In this document: positions 25,929 to 34,805 of the stretch, one piece after another
Position numbering within the stretch: position 1 is the first letter of the stretch
Layout of the letters: every line of letters starts with the position of its first letter
From: an uncultured Oceanospirillaceae bacterium
GTDB taxonomy: Bacteria; Pseudomonadota; Gammaproteobacteria; Pseudomonadales; Balneatricaceae
NCBI GenBank assembly: GCA_913057435.1
Contig: CAJXNY010000014.1
Coordinates: forward strand, 38,794-102,793
Length of the DNA stretch: 64,000 nt
Direction of reading: 5' to 3'
Notes under the pieces: model-generated
Seen by the model: only the letters and a program-made list of their open reading frames with translations
Told to the model about the DNA's origin: nothing
Databases searched by the model: none
Made by a program: the position numbers and the translations under genes

Positions 25929-27223
25929 CACTACTGTCCGGGGAAAAAAGAAAGGGTTTGCTTGGGGGTGTTGTAGCCACTGGATTTAAGGGTTAAAACC
26001 TGTTGACACGACTCAACAATCCAGAGGCCACAACGGTGTACAGAAATACACGTTTTTCACAGTTGATGGAACAGTTCCCGCGAGGTTTGTTCGATAAAAG
26101 GGTTAATGAACTGAAGACTGATCGATACGCCAAGCGCTTTTCCAGCTGGGACCACCTGATAGCCATGATGTATCTGCAGCTGTCAGGTCAAAGTAGCCTG
26201 CGGGATCTTCAATGTAGCTTTAATTCCCACACGAATGTGCATTATCACCTGGGAACACAAGCATTGAAGCGCTCGACGCTGGCTGATGCCAATAAGCGGA
26301 TTGATAGCACTTTATACTTGGACATTTGTCAGGCTCTGCTGGCAAAAGTGAAACGAAAATGTCGCCAACAGGTTGAAAATGCCCTTTATTTGCTTGATTC
26401 AACGCCGATTCAACTGAAAGGCCGTGGTTATGATCAGTGGGCCGCAAAGAATCGGACTTATCGCTGTCAGGGGCTCAAACTCAACGTGCTTTATGACCAT
26501 AGCGGAGCCACACCGGTGTACGCGGCGATCTCGAATCCGAACGTGACCGATATTACGGATGGTCGGAAGGTTCCCCTGGAGTCCGGTGCAACCTACGTAT
26601 TCGACAAGGGTTATAACGATTACAACTGGTGGTATGAAATCGAGAGCCAGAATGCCATTTTCGTGACTCGATTCAAACAGAATGCTGCCTTCAAACTACT
26701 GTCTTCAGTTCAGCCTGATGATGTCGACTCGCCGATTTTGTGTGATCAAAAAGTGAAATTCAAAAACCGTCGCCCGGGTGGGAAACGGATCAATCACTAC
26801 ATGAAACCGCTACGGTGTGTCGTCGTCGACCGGCCCGATAAAACAACACCACTAGTGCTGGCAACCAATGATATGGCAAGGCCTGCAGAGGATATAGCCG
26901 AGCTCTATAAAGCCCGCTGGCAGATCGAACTGTTCTTCAAATGGATCAAACAGAACCTGAAGATAAAACATTTTATTTCCCACGACGAAAATGCTGTTCG
27001 CAATCAAATTTATATCGCCATCATTGCGTATCTGCTGCTGTATTTACACCGGCCTCAAACAGGCTATGAAGGTAGCCTCAAGAGCTTTGTGGTTGTCATT
27101 AGCTGCACGCTCTTCAATCGTCCAGAAACAGAAGAAACCGTGTATCGACGAAGGCGAAAAACACGGCAAGAAATCGACAAAAGTCAACCGAATTTTTGGC
27201 CATAATTACCCCGGACAGTAGTG
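25929..27223 (+). mobile_element. Complete IS4-family insertion sequence (1295 bp)
   Basis: The ends are perfect 15-bp inverted repeats (CACTACTGTCCGGGG), flanked by a 10-bp direct repeat CGCTGTAGCG. One open transposase gene fills the element. Intact transposase, perfect ends and an undecayed target duplication point to a recent insertion that may still be mobile. It sits in the gap between the Gate-domain gene and the zinc-ribbon gene and breaks no obvious reading frame. Confidence 0.93.
26003..27205 (+). CDS. IS4-family transposase
   Basis: DDE transposase of up to 400 residues. First Asp in LLDSTPIQLKG, second Asp in YVFDKGYNDYNWW, and the IS4 signature Y(2)R(3)E(6)K in LYKARWQIELFFKWIKQNLK, all intact. 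An N-terminal DUF4372-like segment (NTRFSQLMEQFPRGLFDKRV) matches the ISPepr1-like group. The frame is open from TTG 26003; GTG 26036 (giving VYRNTRFSQL, 389 residues) matches the usual family N-terminus, so the exact start is uncertain. It lies inside the element at 25929-27223. Confidence 0.95.
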   Translation: MTRLNNPEATTVYRNTRFSQLMEQFPRGLFDKRVNELKTDRYAKRFSSWDHLIAMMYLQLSGQSSLRDLQCSFNSHTNVHYHLGTQALKRSTLADANKRIDSTLYLDICQALLAKVKRKCRQQVENALYLLDSTPIQLKGRGYDQWAAKNRTYRCQGLKLNVLYDHSGATPVYAAISNPNVTDITDGRKVPLESGATYVFDKGYNDYNWWYEIESQNAIFVTRFKQNAAFKLLSSVQPDDVDSPILCDQKVKFKNRRPGGKRINHYMKPLRCVVVDRPDKTTPLVLATNDMARPAEDIAELYKARWQIELFFKWIKQNLKIKHFISHDENAVRNQIYIAIIAYLLLYLHRPQTGYEGSLKSFVVVISCTLFNRPETEETVYRRRRKTRQEIDKSQPNFWP

Positions 27224-27233
27224 CGCTGTAGCG
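27224..27233 (+). repeat. Right 10-bp target-site duplication
   Basis: CGCTGTAGCG directly follows the right IS end and is identical to 25919-25928. Confidence 0.85.
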
Positions 27234-27246
27234 GGCATGACAACAC

Positions 27247-27453
27247 TCAGCGTTTGATCACCAGTTGTGGGCCTTTCTGGCCGGTCGGGTGTGACATCGT
27301 GTGCTTGGCAAATACCCCGTAGATATGGCCGCAGCCATCGCAGAATGCGACCTGAAACCAGGCCCGGTTATCCCGCGCTTTTTCATCGCTGTCTCTGGAA
27401 ACGATATGTTCCATCCCTTCAATTGAACAGATAGGGCACTTTGGTTCTGCCAT
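27247..27453 (-). CDS. Small zinc-ribbon protein of unknown function
   Basis: The 68-residue protein has two Cys pairs (KCPICSIEGMEHI and VAFCDGCGHIYGVF) that can form a zinc ribbon. AAGGA lies eight bases before ATG 27453. Similar short proteins are annotated only as transcription-factor-like zinc ribbons in related gammaproteobacteria. The stop is 14 bases from the IS target duplication, so the element may have displaced its 3' flank. No specific role is supported. Confidence 0.75.
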   Translation of the reverse strand: MAEPKCPICSIEGMEHIVSRDSDEKARDNRAWFQVAFCDGCGHIYGVFAKHTMSHPTGQKGPQLVIKR

Positions 27454-27643
27454 CGAAAATATCCTTGTCTTGAAATGCTAACAGTCTGCTGTTTGACCGG
27501 CGGATGCAGAAAAGTTCCAACCTGATTAAAAACAGTAAGTTGAACCACTATAGCCTGGCCGTACGCACCGGGCTACAGGTGCATTCGCCGGTATTGCTGG
27601 GTACACTGATGGCTTGATTTCTCAGGTAAGAGTAGCCAGATCA

Positions 27644-28792
27644 ATGCGTTATCCAGCCAGTAAATTGCCCCAGGTGGGCACCACTATATTCTCTCAGATG
27701 TCGCAGCTGGCGGCAGAGCATCAGGCTGTGAACCTGTCCCAGGGTTTTCCTGATTTTGACGGGCCACAGGCACTGCGTGAGCGGGTGGGCTGGCATATTG
27801 CTCAGGGGGCGAACCAGTATGCGCCGATGAGCGGTATGCCCCAGCTGCGCCAGGCGATAGCGGCAAAAACCGCCCGCTGTTATGGCGCTAAGGTGTGTGC
27901 GGAGCAGGAAGTCACCGTTACCTGTGGTGCGACGGAAGCGTTGTTTGCTGCCATCAGTGCGGTGGTTTCCAGTGGTGACGAAGTGATCATGTTTGATCCC
28001 AGTTACGACAGCTACGAACCAGCCATCGTCCTGAACGGCGGTAAAGCGGTACGTCTGCCGTTACTGGGCCCGGATTTTTGCATCGACTGGACGGCACTGG
28101 CTGGAGCTATTAACCCGCGCACCCGGATGATCATCGTTAATACCCCCCATAATCCAACCGGTACCGTATTGAATGCGGATGATCTCAACCGGTTGGCGGC
28201 ACTGGTGCGCGACACCGATATTCTGTTACTGGGTGATGAGGTTTACGAACATATCGTTTTCGATGGCCAGCCCCATCAGAGTCTGCTGCGTCATCCCGAG
28301 CTGGCTGAGCGCGCTTTTGTGGTGTCCTCTTTCGGTAAAACCTTCCACACCACCGGCTGGAAGATCGGTTATTGCATCGCGCCAGCACCTTTAACCGCTG
28401 AATTGCGTAAGGTTCACCAGTATCTGACATTCTCAATCAGCACGCCGATGCAACTGGCGCTGGCGGATTACCTGAATGATGAGCCGAACCATGATCAGCA
28501 GTTACCCGCGTTCTACCAGCAAAAACGGGATCTGTTCAACCAGCTGCTGGCTGGGAGCCGGTTCCGCTTTACTCCCTGTGCCGGAACGTATTTTCAGGTG
28601 GTCGATTACAGCGAGATCAGTGATCTGGCGGATGTTGAATTCAGCCATTGGCTGACCACGCATGCCGGTGTTGCCGCGATTCCGCTGTCGCCGTTCAGTG
28701 CCGCGCCGGTCGATACCCGGTTGATCCGACTGTGCTTTGCCAAAAACAGCGAAACCCTGACCCAGGCTGCGGAGTTACTATGCAAAATCTGA
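27644..28792 (+). CDS. PLP-dependent methionine/glutamine aminotransferase (YbdL-like)
   Basis: A 382-residue fold-type I aminotransferase close to E. coli YbdL (methionine aminotransferase) and glutamine transaminase K. It shows the N-terminal VNLSQGFPDFDGP, the substrate-site MFDPSYDSYEPA, NTPHNPTGTVL, and the PLP lysine in SSFGKTFHTTGWKIGY. It should transaminate methionine or aromatic amino acids, or 2-oxo-4-methylthiobutyrate using glutamine. The next gene (omega-amidase) overlaps its end by 13 bases, the known functional pairing that hydrolyses the 2-oxoglutaramate by-product. The frame is open from TTG 27614, but the family starts near ATG 27644. Confidence 0.88.
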   Translation: MRYPASKLPQVGTTIFSQMSQLAAEHQAVNLSQGFPDFDGPQALRERVGWHIAQGANQYAPMSGMPQLRQAIAAKTARCYGAKVCAEQEVTVTCGATEALFAAISAVVSSGDEVIMFDPSYDSYEPAIVLNGGKAVRLPLLGPDFCIDWTALAGAINPRTRMIIVNTPHNPTGTVLNADDLNRLAALVRDTDILLLGDEVYEHIVFDGQPHQSLLRHPELAERAFVVSSFGKTFHTTGWKIGYCIAPAPLTAELRKVHQYLTFSISTPMQLALADYLNDEPNHDQQLPAFYQQKRDLFNQLLAGSRFRFTPCAGTYFQVVDYSEISDLADVEFSHWLTTHAGVAAIPLSPFSAAPVDTRLIRLCFAKNSETLTQAAELLCKI

Positions 28793-29562
28793 CCATCAGC
28801 CTGATTCAGACTGAACTACACTGGCAGCAACCGGCTCTGAACCGTGCCATGCTGGCGGAAAAAATGGCCCCGTTGGCGGGTAAAACCGACCTGGTTATCC
28901 TGCCTGAAATGTTCAGTAGCGGTTTCAGCATGGCCCCTGAACAGGTTGCTGAACCCGCTGATGGCCCTTCGCTGCAATGGTTACAACAACAGGCTGAGCA
29001 ATTGCAGGCGGCCATTACCGGCAGCCTGGCGATTGAAACCGAAGCGGGCTACGTAAACCGACTGTTTTTTGTCAGCCCGACAGGTGATGTTCAGCACTAC
29101 GACAAGTGCCACCTTTTCCGCATGGGGGATGAGCACAGTCATTATCAGAGCGGCCAGGTGCGGCAGCTGTTTCACTACCGTGGCTGGCGTATCTTACCGC
29201 TGATCTGTTATGACCTGCGCTTCCCTGTTTTCAGCCGTAACCAGAATGATTATGACCTGCTGATCTGTGTTGCTAACTGGCCAGCGCCGCGCCGCCACCC
29301 CTGGCGAACGCTGTTGCAGGCCCGGGCAATTGAAAACCTTTGCTATGTGGCCGGAGTCAACCGGGTGGGGACCGATGGCAATGGCCTGGCTTATAGCGGT
29401 GATTCCATGCTGGTAGATTTCAAAGGTGAGCCGCAGCTTGATGCTGAGGCGGGTCAGTCGTTTGTCGCCAGCCAGACGCTGTCGCTGGATGGGTTGCAAC
29501 AATTCCGCGAGGCGTTCCCAGCCCACCTGGATGCTGACCCGTTCAGCTTGAACAGCCGGTGA
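28780..29562 (+). CDS. Omega-amidase of the nitrilase superfamily (YafV-like)
   Basis: The 260-residue carbon-nitrogen hydrolase has the Glu-Lys-Cys triad in LPEMFSSGFSM, HYDKCHLFRMGDEH and LICYDLRFPVF. YafV-type enzymes deaminate 2-oxoglutaramate or 2-oxosuccinamate, which are products of glutamine and asparagine transaminases. It is translationally coupled to the upstream aminotransferase: ATG 28780 lies inside that gene, with GGAG six bases before it. The longer frame from 28648 would run through the aminotransferase and is not used. Confidence 0.92.
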   Translation: MQNLTISLIQTELHWQQPALNRAMLAEKMAPLAGKTDLVILPEMFSSGFSMAPEQVAEPADGPSLQWLQQQAEQLQAAITGSLAIETEAGYVNRLFFVSPTGDVQHYDKCHLFRMGDEHSHYQSGQVRQLFHYRGWRILPLICYDLRFPVFSRNQNDYDLLICVANWPAPRRHPWRTLLQARAIENLCYVAGVNRVGTDGNGLAYSGDSMLVDFKGEPQLDAEAGQSFVASQTLSLDGLQQFREAFPAHLDADPFSLNSR

Positions 29563-29582
29563 GCTTATAACCCGGAGGATAC

Positions 29583-30212
29583 ATGAAGGTACTGGTACTG
29601 GGGGCGAGTCGAGGTGTGGGTTTGCTGGTGGCGCAACAGGCACTGGCACTTGGCCATGATGTAACTGCCGTCGCCCGCACGCTGCCGCCCATTGGCGGTA
29701 GCTTCCCCCGGCTGAGCCTGAAGAAAGCCAGCATTGAGGATCGTTTTGCCATGCAGTGTCTGGTGCCTGGTCATGATGCGGTAGTGATCTGTATCGGTGC
29801 CTTACCTGGCTTTGAACCTGTGCGCTGCTTTTCGGCGGGCACAGCTCATGTGATCGAAGCGATGCAGATCGCTGAGATGAAGCGGCTGATTGTTGTAACT
29901 GGGGTCGGGGCGGGCGACAGCAAAGGCCATGGTGGCTGGCTGTACGATCGACTGTTTCAACCGCTGGTGATGGGCACGTTGTATAAGGATAAAAACCGTC
30001 AGGAGCAGCAGGTGATGGGCAGTACGCTGGACTGGACCATTGTCCGGCCAGGCTTTCTGACCCATGGGCCGTTGACTGAGGCCTATCAGGCGATGACGGA
30101 TCTGCAGGGGATCACCGCCAGCAAGATCTCCAGGGCCGATGTAGCGCATTTTATCGTGGGACAGTTGGCCAATAACCAGTGGTTGTATAAAACGCCGTTA
30201 GTTATCGGTTAG
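29583..30212 (+). CDS. NAD(P)-binding atypical SDR (NmrA/YwnB-like)
   Basis: A 209-residue Rossmann protein with N-terminal VLVLGASRGVGLLVAQQAL, a conserved mid-section AVVICIGALPG, RLIVVTGVGAGDSKGHGG, and WTIVRPGFLTHG near the active face. It lacks the YxxxK catalytic pair of classical SDRs, as is normal for the NmrA-like/atypical group, so it may sense or bind NAD(P) rather than catalyse. GGAGG four bases before ATG 29583 gives a strong start. It is 20 bases after the amidase gene and probably in the same operon. The substrate is unknown. Confidence 0.82.
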   Translation: MKVLVLGASRGVGLLVAQQALALGHDVTAVARTLPPIGGSFPRLSLKKASIEDRFAMQCLVPGHDAVVICIGALPGFEPVRCFSAGTAHVIEAMQIAEMKRLIVVTGVGAGDSKGHGGWLYDRLFQPLVMGTLYKDKNRQEQQVMGSTLDWTIVRPGFLTHGPLTEAYQAMTDLQGITASKISRADVAHFIVGQLANNQWLYKTPLVIG

Positions 30213-30397
30213 AGTTTTTTACCTGTTTGTTTTTAAAGGATTTTCTACGACAGTTGTAAGGTGCTTAGTTATTGCTAGCAGCGGGCTTGAATAAAAATGA
30301 CAGGTGTTTTTAGTAATAAATATAATTTAGTAGATGTCTGGTTCACTACAGCTGAAAATGCTTAATCTATACTGAATTCAGTGAGTGGGGCAGCGTT

Positions 30398-30919
30398 ATG
30401 AAACAGATCATATTTTTGGTGCCGTCACTTGAGCAGGCGAGGACGGTTGCCGATGGACTGATTGCGCTGGGCGTGGGAGAAGAAGACTTGCACGCCGTGG
30501 CGGACGACCCGAAGCAGCTGGATAAAGCGCACCTGCATCAGGCGACGGATGTCGAAACAACAGAGCTTGAAAACGACCTCGACTGGGGCATGGTGGCAGG
30601 AGGCAGTCTTGGACTGCTGGCCGGATTGTCGGTAGTAGGTGGCGGCCCGGCAGGTTTTATCGCGGGCGGCGGTGTCGTGTTTATCAGCAGTTTGGCTGGT
30701 ATCGGGCTCGGTGGCTGGTTAGGAGTCCTGATTGGTATACAGACCCCAAGAGGCGAGCTGGACAAGTACCGTAATGCGATTGCGCAGGGCCAGCTCCTGA
30801 TGATTGTTGAACTGACAGCGGAGGTGTTACCACCTGCATTCAGTCTTATTAGAGAGAATTGCCCGCAAGCATTGATTGAAGTGTCAGACCACAGCTTTGA
30901 TCGACGTCTTGCAGCATGA
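30398..30919 (+). CDS. Unrecognised protein with a glycine-rich membrane hairpin
   Basis: 173 residues. The N-terminal ~55 residues look like a small soluble alpha/beta domain (MKQIIFLVPSLEQARTVADG). A hydrophobic Gly/Ala-rich double segment at about 65-115 (LLAGLSVVGGGPAGFIAGGG, then SSLAGIGLGGWLGVLIGI) can form two membrane-inserted helices, and a second soluble segment follows. This resembles general-stress YflT/DUF1269-like proteins in layout, but I cannot name the family with confidence. Possible -10 boxes (TATAAT at about 30321, TATACT at about 30368) lie upstream, and a strong terminator follows, so it is probably monocistronic. Confidence 0.7.
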   Translation: MKQIIFLVPSLEQARTVADGLIALGVGEEDLHAVADDPKQLDKAHLHQATDVETTELENDLDWGMVAGGSLGLLAGLSVVGGGPAGFIAGGGVVFISSLAGIGLGGWLGVLIGIQTPRGELDKYRNAIAQGQLLMIVELTAEVLPPAFSLIRENCPQALIEVSDHSFDRRLAA

Positions 30920-30960
30920 CGCCCGTAAGGGCAATAGAGCCGGAATCTTTTTCGGTAATG

Positions 30961-30988
30961 AAGGGGTAGCTTAGGGCTACCCTTTTTT
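30961..30988 (+). terminator. Intrinsic terminator after the membrane-hairpin gene
   Basis: GGGTAGC pairs with GCTACCC around a five-base loop, followed by six T. Confidence 0.85.
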
Positions 30989-31337
30989 AATGCATTGCAC
31001 CTTCTTCTGCCAATCTATTCATTGAATCGTAATAATCTAATTTATAGGATAAAATCAATTAGATTTTTCTGATTCAAGAATGATCGCTTGCTCAATATAA
31101 GGGTAAGTCAGTACTACTTTTCGTTTAAAGTCTAGCTGTGCTTTGGTAATATCTACCGTCGCCGCTGACGGGAATATACTGCATTTTCGTGGCACAGAGC
31201 CTCTGTCAGTTGGAGCGATTTTTGGAATTTTATTTAATTGAATAAAGTCTCAAGAATTATCTTATTTTTACCGTACCCTTGGCCGGTTGTTGGTTCTGGC
31301 AATCGACGCCCATTGGATAATATTGAACAGGATGATC
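30989..31337. other. Non-coding region upstream of the chemoreceptor gene
   Basis: About 350 bases, AT-rich in the first half (tandem AATCTAATTTATAGGAT-like stretches near 31030-31070). No gene is evident and no consensus promoter stands out; a flagellar-class (sigma28) promoter would be expected but I could not identify one. Confidence 0.35.
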
Positions 31338-33017
31338 ATGGGCCTTTCTAAACTCTCCATAAAAGCGCGCATTATGTTGCTGGCAGTTATGCCGGTCTTT
31401 CTTATATCCAGCTTGCTGGGTTTTGTTGCGATCCAGAATATCCAGCAACAGGGTGATCATGAAATTGAGTCTATCAGTGGCTCTATGGTCAGTGGCAAGC
31501 AGGTTGAGCTGGCCCAGTATATGGATATGGCGCTTACTGCAGTTGCTCACCTGCGCAGCAAGGCCGACCCCGAGACATTGAAACAGGCGCAAGCGATCTG
31601 GCAGCAGTTGCGCTATGGCAAAACAGGCTACTTCTTTCTTTATGATGAGAGAGGTGTGATGTTAATGCATCCAATTAACGCCTCGCTTGTCGGTCGAGAT
31701 ATGACCGGGGTACAGGATAAAAAGGGCAACTGGATTGTAAAAGAGCTGTTGGCCTCAGCCCGCAGTGGGGATGGCTACACTACCTTCTGGTGGAACCGCC
31801 CGGATAATCAGCAGATTGCCGAGAAAATGGGCTATGCCCGGTATATTCCTGAGTGGAATGTGACCCTGGGAACCGGTTTCTATATCGATGATATTGAACA
31901 GCAGGTCGTCGCGGTGCGCGCCCGGGTTCGAGATGAAATTTCCAGCAGCCTGCTTCAGATTACAATTGTTTCGTTACTGAGCATCATAGTACTGGCAATA
32001 ATAAGTATGCTGGTGGCCAATACTATTCTCAAACCTCTGAAGCGCACGAATAAAGCGCTGGAAGATATTGCCCAGGGCGATGCCGATCTGACCCAGCGGC
32101 TGGATGACTCCGGTAGTGACGAACTGGCTGAACTGGCTGGGAATTTTAATGGTTTTATTGGCTCGATTCAGGGCATGGTGCAGGAGCTTGCACGCACGGT
32201 TGATGATCTGCATTCAGTGGTAAAAGCTGTGGCCAATAATGCCAGTAGCACCAGTCGAAATGCTGATCAGCAACATAATGAAACCAGCTCAGTGGCCGCC
32301 GCCATGCATGAGATGCTGGCAGCTGCCCAGGATGTTGCTCATAGTGCAGCATCCGGTGCAGGTTCTGCTCGCGATGGGGCTGATCAGGCGGAACAGGGTC
32401 GCACAATTCTGACCAATGCAATCGGTGTGATCGATGGTCTGTCCCGTGAAGTTGAAAATGGCTCGGCAGTTATGCAGACCCTGGTCGATGAAGCTGATGA
32501 GATTGGCTCCGTACTGGATGTGATCCGTGATATCGCTGATCAGACCAACCTGCTGGCGTTGAATGCAGCGATTGAGGCGGCCCGTGCCGGTGAGCAGGGT
32601 CGCGGTTTTGCGGTTGTGGCTGACGAAGTACGTACCCTGGCCAGTCGAACCCAGAACAGCACCGAAGAGATTCAGAAGATGATCGAGCGGTTGCAGCAGG
32701 GCACTCAGGATGCGGTGAAAGTGATGGAGACGATCCGTCGTAGCGGTGAAACGTCGGTGCAGGAAAGTCGTAGTGCCGCTGAAGCACTGCAGCTGGCAGC
32801 CTCGGCGATTCACGATATCTCTTCGTTGAACACGCAGATTGCAGCGGCGACCGAAGAACAGACTGCCACGTTTGAAGATATTAACCGCAGTGTACAGGCG
32901 ATCTCGGATCTGGCGGAAGAGACGCGTGGTCAGGCTGAACAGAGCTCCAGCTCTGGCGAGCATCTGGAGCACACCGGCCAGCACCTGCAGACGCTGATCC
33001 AGCGCTTCCGTTACTGA
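31338..33017 (+). CDS. Methyl-accepting chemotaxis protein with a single Cache domain
   Basis: A 559-residue inner-membrane chemoreceptor with a transmembrane helix at about 13-33. The periplasmic sCache_2 domain (about 60-190) contains the family segments [32 protein letters not shown] and [17 protein letters not shown] second helix (about 205-230), HAMP, and the cytoplasmic signalling tip [20 protein letters not shown] follow. There is no C-terminal pentapeptide for CheR/CheB tethering. sCache_2 domains often bind small organic acids. ATG 31338 with AGGA five bases upstream is preferred over ATG 31332 and the longer 31287 frame. A terminator follows. Confidence 0.95.
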   Translation: MGLSKLSIKARIMLLAVMPVFLISSLLGFVAIQNIQQQGDHEIESISGSMVSGKQVELAQYMDMALTAVAHLRSKADPETLKQAQAIWQQLRYGKTGYFFLYDERGVMLMHPINASLVGRDMTGVQDKKGNWIVKELLASARSGDGYTTFWWNRPDNQQIAEKMGYARYIPEWNVTLGTGFYIDDIEQQVVAVRARVRDEISSSLLQITIVSLLSIIVLAIISMLVANTILKPLKRTNKALEDIAQGDADLTQRLDDSGSDELAELAGNFNGFIGSIQGMVQELARTVDDLHSVVKAVANNASSTSRNADQQHNETSSVAAAMHEMLAAAQDVAHSAASGAGSARDGADQAEQGRTILTNAIGVIDGLSREVENGSAVMQTLVDEADEIGSVLDVIRDIADQTNLLALNAAIEAARAGEQGRGFAVVADEVRTLASRTQNSTEEIQKMIERLQQGTQDAVKVMETIRRSGETSVQESRSAAEALQLAASAIHDISSLNTQIAAATEEQTATFEDINRSVQAISDLAEETRGQAEQSSSSGEHLEHTGQHLQTLIQRFRY

Positions 33018-33045
33018 TAAAACAGCGACGCTGGTACTATACCGA

Positions 33046-33078
33046 CCCACCTCGCCACTGGCGGGGTGGGTTTTTTTT
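33046..33078 (+). terminator. Intrinsic terminator after the Cache chemoreceptor
   Basis: CCCACCTCGCC and GGCGGGGTGGG form a strong stem (one G-T pair) followed by eight T. Confidence 0.88.
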
Positions 33079-33093
33079 GCAATTTTTTGGCAG

Positions 33094-33420
33094 GTGGATG
33101 TGACTACGTTATTGCTCGGTGGGTATGGGGTTTTCAGCCTGGTGCTTTTTCTGCTGTATGGCTATGACAAACGTCAGGCCCAGCGGGGTGGTTGGCGGGT
33201 CCCCGAGGCCCGTTTGCATCTGCTGTCATTGTTTGGGGGCTGGCCCGGCGGCTTTCTGGCGCAGCGGCTGTTCCGGCATAAAACCCGCAAACGCAGTTTT
33301 CAGCTGGGTTTCTGGCTGATCGGTCTGTTTCATCTTTGCTTGCTGAGCCTGCTACTGATTCCGGGGTTGCCTGGGGTTGTGAAAACGACCCTTCGTCCGC
33401 TTTTTTCTTTCATATACTGA
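33094..33420 (+). CDS. DUF1294 membrane protein
   Basis: A 108-residue small membrane protein with two or three helices and the DUF1294 core: YGYDKRQAQRGGWRVPEARL, followed by the signature GGWPGGFLAQRLFRHKTRKR and FWLIGLFHL. DUF1294 domains also occur fused to cold-shock domains, but the function is not known. GTG 33094 and GTG 33100 are both possible starts; the AGG at 33092-33094 favours the second. The next gene follows after 48 bases. Confidence 0.85.
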   Translation: MDVTTLLLGGYGVFSLVLFLLYGYDKRQAQRGGWRVPEARLHLLSLFGGWPGGFLAQRLFRHKTRKRSFQLGFWLIGLFHLCLLSLLLIPGLPGVVKTTLRPLFSFIY

Positions 33421-33468
33421 AAGCAGCATGGGGCGATGGTATGGGGTTGATGAAGAGGGGCGGTAACG

Positions 33469-34176
33469 ATGAAGCAACACCCGGTGGTATCTCAGACGCA
33501 GTGGCTGGAAGCGCGTAAAGAATTACTTGAGCGGGAAAAAGCGTTAACCCGTTTGAACGACGAAATCAGTGCGCTGCGACGACAGTTACCCTGGGTCAAA
33601 GTGGAACAGGTCTACAGCTTTGATACCGAGCATGGCCCTCAAAGTCTGACTGAGCTGTTTGCGGGTCGTAACCAGCTGGTGGTCTATCACTTTATGTTTG
33701 GCCCAGACTGGGAACAGGGCTGTGTCAGCTGCTCCTTCTGGGCTGATCACCTTGATGGTTTGAGCGTGCATCTGGCCCATCGAAATATTACCCTGGTGGT
33801 GGTCTCCCGCGCTGCGTTACAAAAACTGCTGGCATATCGAGCACGGATGGGCTGGGATTTCGGTTGGGTTTCTTCCCTGGGTACAACCTTTAATCAGGAT
33901 TTTGGAGTAACCTTCAGCGCGGCTGAGCAGGCTGAGGGGGCGGTCTTTTATAATGATGAGCAACACCATTCTCCATTGGAAGAGGCGCCAGGGCTGAGCG
34001 TATTTTACCGTGATGAGCAGGGGCAGATTTATCATACCTATAGTTGCTATGAGCGAGGGCTGGATTGCCTTAATACCGCCTATCAGCTGATGGATAGGGT
34101 ACCTCTTGGACGAAATGAACAGGCACTGGCTTATCCGATGGCCTGGCTGCGCCGACATGATGACTATGAGGACTGA
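33469..34176 (+). CDS. DUF899 thioredoxin-fold family protein
   Basis: The 235-residue protein matches DUF899 along its length: an N-terminal helical segment (EARKELLEREKALTRLNDEI), LPWVKVEQVYSFDTEHG, then the thioredoxin-like core with YHFMFGPDWEQGCVSCSFWA. The Cys-x-x-Cys in GCVSCSF sits where the redox motif is expected. The C-terminal segment EAPGLSVFYRDEQGQIYHTYSCYERGLD is typical. Members are predicted disulphide oxidoreductases or peroxidase-like proteins; no biochemical role is secure. The ribosome site GAGGGGCGG is near ATG 33469. Confidence 0.87.
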   Translation: MKQHPVVSQTQWLEARKELLEREKALTRLNDEISALRRQLPWVKVEQVYSFDTEHGPQSLTELFAGRNQLVVYHFMFGPDWEQGCVSCSFWADHLDGLSVHLAHRNITLVVVSRAALQKLLAYRARMGWDFGWVSSLGTTFNQDFGVTFSAAEQAEGAVFYNDEQHHSPLEEAPGLSVFYRDEQGQIYHTYSCYERGLDCLNTAYQLMDRVPLGRNEQALAYPMAWLRRHDDYED

Positions 34177-34205
34177 ACCGGGTTAGTTTTTGCCCCGTTA
34201 CGTGT

Positions 34206-34805
34206 TCACCCCAGTTCAATAGCCCGATCAGCCAGTCGGGTCACATCTTCCTGCTGATGGGTGACCAGCAGTACCGTTTTTTGTTGCGCGCGGGCGCTGT
34301 GCAGGGTCCAGCTGGTGGCCAGCTGGCGAGTGCTGGGGTCAAGCTCAGCAAAGGGCTCATCAAGCAGCACAATTGGTTCTGGTCTTAACAGCGTGCGGAT
34401 AATGGCGATGCGCTGGCGCTGGCCGCCAGACAGGGTCGGTGGTTTCTTATCCAGCAGATCACTGACCTGCAAAGCGACAGAAGCAGCGTTAAGGGCTTCG
34501 GCTGGCGCCTTGCCACTGAACCCCAGCTGCAGATTTTCCCGTACGCTCAGGTGCTCAAACAGGTTGTGATCCTGAAACAGCATGCTCACCGGCCGTTGCT
34601 CTGCCGGTAATCCCAGCAAAGACTGGCCTTGCCAGCGCATGTCACCCTGGCAGGGTGCAACAAACCCCGCCAGCGCACTGAGCAAGGTCGATTTGCCGAC
34701 ACCACTGCGGCCCTGAATGGCCAGAATTTCCCCAGTAGCAACACTCAGCTGATATTGCAGCAAGGTGCCGTCGCGTTCGATGGCCAGGTGGTCAACTTCA
34801 AGCAT
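34206..34805 (-). CDS. thiQ: Thiamine ABC transporter ATP-binding protein
   Basis: The 199-residue ATPase has Walker A GRSGVGKSTLLSALAGF, Q-loop MLFQDHNLFEHLSVREN, signature LSGGQRQRIAIIRTLLRPEP, Walker B IVLLDEPFAELD and switch His LLVTHQQED. QDHNLFEHL is characteristic of ThiQ. It powers uptake of thiamine and its phosphates with ThiB and ThiP. ATG 34805 gives the family start MLEVDHLAI and overlaps the thiP stop, consistent with coupling; the open frame to 34823 adds six residues. Confidence 0.93.
   Translation of the reverse strand: MLEVDHLAIERDGTLLQYQLSVATGEILAIQGRSGVGKSTLLSALAGFVAPCQGDMRWQGQSLLGLPAEQRPVSMLFQDHNLFEHLSVRENLQLGFSGKAPAEALNAASVALQVSDLLDKKPPTLSGGQRQRIAIIRTLLRPEPIVLLDEPFAELDPSTRQLATSWTLHSARAQQKTVLLVTHQQEDVTRLADRAIELG

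Noticed and set aside
32289..33050. 253-codon open frame antisense to the Cache chemoreceptor
   Set aside because: It mirrors the repetitive helical coding region of the receptor and has no recognisable product.
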